Assembly (NCBI GenBank): GCA_002007465.1
Contig: LNAC01000032.1
Span: 5,032,287-5,096,286, forward strand
DNA: 64,000 bases
Reading direction: 5' to 3'
Origin: Ailurus styani
Taxonomy: Eukaryota > Chordata > Mammalia > Carnivora > Ailuridae
The notes under the pieces were generated by a model that was given only the letters and a program-made list of their open reading frames with translations, was not told where the DNA came from and searched no databases. The stretch's first letter is position 1. Each line of letters starts with the position of its first letter. Shown piece by piece: positions 60,061-64,000 of the stretch. The translations under genes were made by a program, and so were the position numbers.

Positions 60061-60900
60061 GAAATGTAGTACTCGGCATTTGGATGGTCTAGATTTTCAA
60101 CTGCATGATTTTTAAATGGAATTTCTCAGATTCACCTGGGAACCTGAACTATAGATTTAGTGGGGAAAAATGTTCTAACTACAATCAGCTGATTTACAGA
60201 TGTGTTTTGGAATACATTATTTTTAATTCTGAGTGTTTATAAAACTCTTCTCTGTGCATTTATGAAAGACATGTAATATTTTGTTTTCTATCAGGTATAG
60301 TTATTTTGGGGACTGTCCATCTGGGTCTGTGGAAGGGTGTTTATATAAAAGTACAGAGCTTGCTCTCCCTCACTCTTGGCTAATGCCAAAGGAATTATAT
60401 ATCTCACTCCTGGCATTTGACTTGATATCTCCCTTTGGATCAGTGAGATAATTTTCATATTTATGGATTTGCTGAAAGCAAATTTTCCAACTACTTATAA
60501 TTTAATGAGGCTATTTATTACTTTAATTTTTAAAAATTTCCCAGAGAAAGTTCCAAAAGTTCTCTTAGCCATTCTGGTCTCCCCAGACACTTCTTCACTT
60601 GCAACTACTATGCAGACCTACTAGAGGCAGCACCAATTTCCTTCCTGTGATCCTAGGAATGGGAATCAATGCTCTGTTGGCACCTTGATGGTAAGGTGGC
60701 ACAGCATTTATTCCCTGGCATTGGTGACTTCAATTAATTTCCTTGTGTTCTTCATTTTTTTTTAGATTTTTCAAACTTATGTCTTTGCCCCTTCTTTCTT
60801 TTTATCCTTTAACTAATTAAAATCAGGTAGTATATCATTTTCCAATGGCCAACAGATGAAGAGAAGGAAGTGGCATCAGCCTCTGGCTAGATTTTAGGGA
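60061..60900. other. Unannotated interval
   Basis: No gene recognised. A weakly MER5-like patch lies near 60100-60150. Confidence 0.4.
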
Positions 60901-60922
60901 GCATCAAGAAGTCCATATTCAG

Positions 60923-61128
60923 GGCACCTGGGTGAATCAGTGGGTTAAAGCCTCTGCCTTTGGCTCAGGTCATGATCTCAGGGTCCTGGGATCAAGTCCC
61001 TCATTGGACTCTCTGCTCAGCAGGGAGCCTGCTTCCCCCCCTCTCTCTGCCTGCCTCTCTGCCCACTTGTGATCTCTCTCTCTGTGTCAAATAAATAAAT
61101 AAATAAATAAATAATCTTAAAAAAATAA
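60923..61128 (+). mobile_element. CAN-SINE, 17-bp target-site duplication
   Basis: Head ggcacctgggtgaatcagtg, with the A box altered from gctcag to aatcag. B-box-like gatcaagtc. Tail is an expanded (AAAT)n. The duplication aagaagtccatattcag is exact at 60906-60922 and 61129-61145. Confidence 0.95.
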
Positions 61129-61453
61129 AAGAAGTCCATATTCAGCATCAACTATTATTACCATGTTTGGTGTCTCAAGTGGCAACAAAGATTAAGAAAC
61201 ACAGGTTGCATGTATCACCCTATAGAAGAGGGGCTTAAGAGAGAAAATAAGTCCTTGTTCTTTATATTCTGTGAGAAGCTTTTAAAAATTTCTAGAGAAG
61301 GGAACTAGTACCATTTCCCTGATAATATGAGCTTACCTACTAGGGCAAATGAAAGAAAGATGTGCCATTTTCAGTACTCAGAAAATAAATTCCAGCTTGC
61401 ACTTGAAATATGCTTCCTGGACAACTACACATGGTAGACAGATGGCTATTATC

Positions 61454-61545
61454 ATGAGAACCGTCTCCCTAAGCTATTATAAAAGCTGCTCTTTCTCTAA
61501 TTTCCCACCTTCAGAGTTCTCAGTCACTTAAAACTCAAATATACC
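61454..61545 (+). repeat. Diverged repeat copy B (partner at 59962-60060)
   Basis: See the partner entry. It is followed directly by LTR-like sequence. Confidence 0.45.
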
Positions 61546-61690
61546 TGCAACTTAAAACTCAACTCTTTCCCATCTTACATATTCTTTTGCACTATAATCT
61601 TGCTATTCATCCATCAAGAGGTAGAGTCTGTTTTTCTTTCTCTTGAATCTTGGCTGGCTTGTAGCAATTTTATTCAACAATTAGTTAAGT
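61546..61690 (+). repeat. LTR-like fragment, partner of 63120-63640
   Basis: 'cccatcttacatattctttt' and 'ttgaatcttggctggcttgt' closely parallel 'cccatcttacatgccctttt' and 'ttgaatcttggctggcctgt' near 63.16-63.25 kb. A short fragment of the same old element. Confidence 0.5.
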
Positions 61691-62348
61691 TTTTAGTTAC
61701 ATCATGGGTTAATTAGAATTTCTTTTATTCATGGAACCTAACCACAGATATTGTGAAGATATATATGCCAAGCTCCAAGCAGTTGTATCCACAGATTTGG
61801 CCATAGGAATTGAGCCTGGTTTGGTAGATCCAGGACAAATGATGGTTCACACAGTGGCTAATGTTTTTGATTCAAGAACATTTGGAACAGAGAATTTATT
61901 ATTCTACTTAGGGCTTTGTTTCTGAAGCAAAAACTAGGAGAAATGAAAGGAATAGAAAGATAAAGATAGAGGCTAGAATAAGAGAAGACTATGGCAAGTA
62001 CACAAATATAACCATTTATGAAGACATACAGCAAAAAAATGTGTTATGAGATCTTAGGATACTCCACTCAAGAGAGAAGTTAGATCAAACTCCAATAAAT
62101 AAGGAAAGGAAGAGGAAGAAGAGGAACTATACTGAAAAGGACAAACCATAGAGATGTGTCCTCAGGAAATGACTAATTGAACTAAAAGTCCTCTGACCAG
62201 GGCCATCTGGTCTTAAAAGAACTTCAGTGGATGGAAGGAATGCGGGGACTTTAACAATATTCATGTCTCCTCAAAAACTGAGTGTTTTCACTGTGTGTCT
62301 TATTCTATTATATATGAAAAAATACAATGCCAATCTATGTTTAGTAGT
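61691..62348. other. Unannotated interval
   Basis: Non-coding; a GGAAGA-rich patch lies near 62100-62130. No gene recognised. Confidence 0.4.
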
Positions 62349-62365
62349 CATTTCTACACTTTTTA

Positions 62366-62545
62366 AAAAGTATTTTATTTATTTACTTAAAAGGTAGAGG
62401 GGGAATGGGGGAGAAGGGCAGAGAGAGAGACACACAGGCTCCCTGCTGAGCAAGAAGCCTGATGCGGGGCTCTATCCCAGGACACCGAGATCATAACCTG
62501 AGCTGAAGGCAGATGCTTAACCACCTGAGCCACCCAGACACTCCA
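62366..62545 (-). mobile_element. CAN-SINE, older
   Basis: Minus-strand SINE, head ccacctgagccacccagaca, body 'aggctccctgctgagcaaga'. The degraded target-site duplication is catttctacacttttt (62349-62364) versus catttctgcattcttt (62546-62561). Confidence 0.88.
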
Positions 62546-62801
62546 CATTTCTGCATTCTTTATGGAGTTTTGTAGCACAGACTTGGAAATAGGGTAACAA
62601 ACTGGCTATTATCTGGCTATTAAAGACTGAGCAATCTTACTACAAGTCAACTAATGATCTTCCTTACATTTATTAAATATCATTGTACTGTGTATTATAT
62701 AAAGTGATAAAATTAGACGTGGGCCTTGAAACTCAGAAATTTAAAATTTGAGTCAGAATATTAAAGCACTCTAGGACTGTTGGAGATATGTAATAAGCAA
62801 A

Positions 62802-62820
62802 CCCCCCCCCCCCCGCCCCA
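62802..62820. repeat. Poly(C) run
   Basis: Fourteen C, then G, then CCCC. Prone to sequencing error. Confidence 0.9.
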
Positions 62821-63119
62821 CTCCACACCCACACATGCAGTCCTGAATACAGGCTTAAAAGAGGGATTGCTTTTTCTACCAAGAGAATATTAGATAAAAG
62901 TTATATGAACTAACTTAAATGTTGATCTTGATAGCTTAAAATTTTAGTAGCTCTTATTAAAAGAAAAGGTGAGTTATCCAACAAAAGAATAGTGACAGCA
63001 TGAAACCCTAGACAAAAAGGTGGTAAAATGGGAAGAGTGACAGAAATAAAGGTGACAGTGCTTCATTTGTTCATTTTCTCATTCATTCATTCAGAAATGA
63101 TTGAGTGCTGCAGTAGATT
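62821..63119. other. Unannotated interval
   Basis: No gene or repeat recognised apart from a short cattcattcattc patch at 63081-63093. Confidence 0.4.
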
Positions 63120-63640
63120 GTCTTATTTCATTTCCAGAGATGGCTGCAACAGGGTTTCCCATCTTACATGCCCTTTTGCAATAATTTTGCTACTCATCTA
63201 CTGAGACCTGGAGTCTGTTTCTCTCCCTCTTGAATCTTGGCTGGCCTGTGGTAAGTTCATCCAACGGTACTGGCAGAAGTGATGCGTGTAACTTCTGAGG
63301 CTGCGCTTTAAAAGATCTTTAGCCATTACCTTTGTTGTTTGGAACCGAGCTACCATGCTGTGAAGAAGCCCAAGTACCCCTATGAAGAGGCCCCAGTGAA
63401 GGAGAACCAAGTGCCCTCACTAACAACCCCAGCTGAGCTCCGGCATGTCAATTGACAGTCATGTGTGTGAAGTCATTTTGTATCTTCCAGTTGCCCTAGT
63501 ACCCCCAGATAATACTACACAGAGCAGAAGAACTATCCAATAAAACCTCAGGATCAAGAGAAATGGTAATTTTTTTTGGCTTTAAGTCACTAAGTTTAGG
63601 GAAGTTTTGTTATGAGCAATATATAACTGCAAGTGCTCAC
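63120..63640 (+). mobile_element. Old solo LTR-like element (MaLR-like)
   Basis: 'agagatggctgcaacagggt', 'ctgaggctgcgctttaaaag', 'cgagctaccatgctgtgaag', 'cagctgagctccggcatgtc' and 'gctttaagtcactaagttta', ending near 'agcaatatataactg', follow a known pattern of old mammalian LTRs. Non-coding; family assignment approximate. Confidence 0.5.
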
Positions 63641-64000
63641 TATGTGCCTGTCATGGGGCTAGTTGAAAAAAATGAAGACACATCCTCTTTCAAGAAACTA
63701 ATAGAATTAATAGTGTAGTGGAAGAGACCTATATGTTAACTATGCATATGATATATGGTGATAAATTCAACAGTAGCTTATTCTTGTACAGAGAGAACAC
63801 AATGAAGGAGATGATGAATATATTCTGTGTAATTAGGGAAGACTTCTAAGAGAAGATAATATTTAACCAAGGTATTTAAATAATGCATTTGAGATTGAGG
63901 GAATTGCATGCAGAAGTATATGGAGGTATGAATCTCTATGTGTGCATCAGTTCAGACGCATCTGATGGTCAATAAAAGAAAATCTGAATCAATTTTGGTT
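63641..64000 (+). repeat. Ancient repeat fragment, same family as 33130-34720
   Basis: 'gtgctcactatgtgcctgtc', 'gaagacttctaagagaagat' and 'gggaattgcatgcagaagta' belong to that family. The copy runs to or past the window edge. Confidence 0.55.

Overview
The window is nuclear DNA from a carnivoran mammal, most likely a mustelid (mink, ferret, otter or badger type). The main evidence is about twenty tRNA-Lys-derived CAN-SINE copies with the arctoid core (a head resembling GGGCGCCTGGGTGGCTCAG, a CT-rich 3' part, and a tail of AATAAATAAAATCTT plus poly(A)), together with carnivore-type LINE-1 3' ends. Mammal-wide MIR, L2, MER5-like, Tigger-like and MaLR-like remnants form the older background. No exon of a known protein-coding gene could be recognised. 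Almost all open frames are short and AT-rich, or lie inside SINEs.

The one clear gene-related landmark is a CpG island at about 22.57-24.48 kb. It has a (CCG)n tract, CRE-, NRF1- and YY1/TISU-like motifs, and good splice-donor sequences on both strands. I read it as a promoter with non-coding first exons, possibly bidirectional, of a gene whose body lies outside the window. I could not identify that gene. A 261-base assembly gap bordered by a (GA)n tract touches its left edge.

Layout: 0-3.6 kb holds stacked SINEs, an old L1 and a Tigger-like DNA transposon. 3.6-22 kb is AT-rich non-coding DNA with scattered SINE, L1, MIR and L2 copies, a possible conserved element near 13.3 kb and a tract of broken reading frames near 20 kb. 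22.2-24.5 kb is the CpG-island promoter. 24.5-31 kb is quiet, with MIR and MER5-like remnants. 31-36 kb holds three minus-strand SINEs (two sharing a converted block), one older SINE and a long ancient repeat. 36-45 kb is mostly unmarked. 45-51 kb is dense in nested insertions, including a twin-primed L1 with a perfect 14-bp target-site duplication. 51-58 kb is marred by false tandem duplications at single-N joins. 58-64 kb holds LTR-like and SINE copies.

Several apparent 80-105 bp tandem duplications between 45.7 and 57.1 kb are each split by exactly one N. They look like unmerged contig overlaps and should not be read as biology. I found no new protein system. The most useful leads are the unidentified CpG-island promoter with its TISU-like mini-ORF, the SINE-to-SINE conversion tract, the inverted L1, and a 17-bp target-site duplication flanking little more than a poly(T) run.
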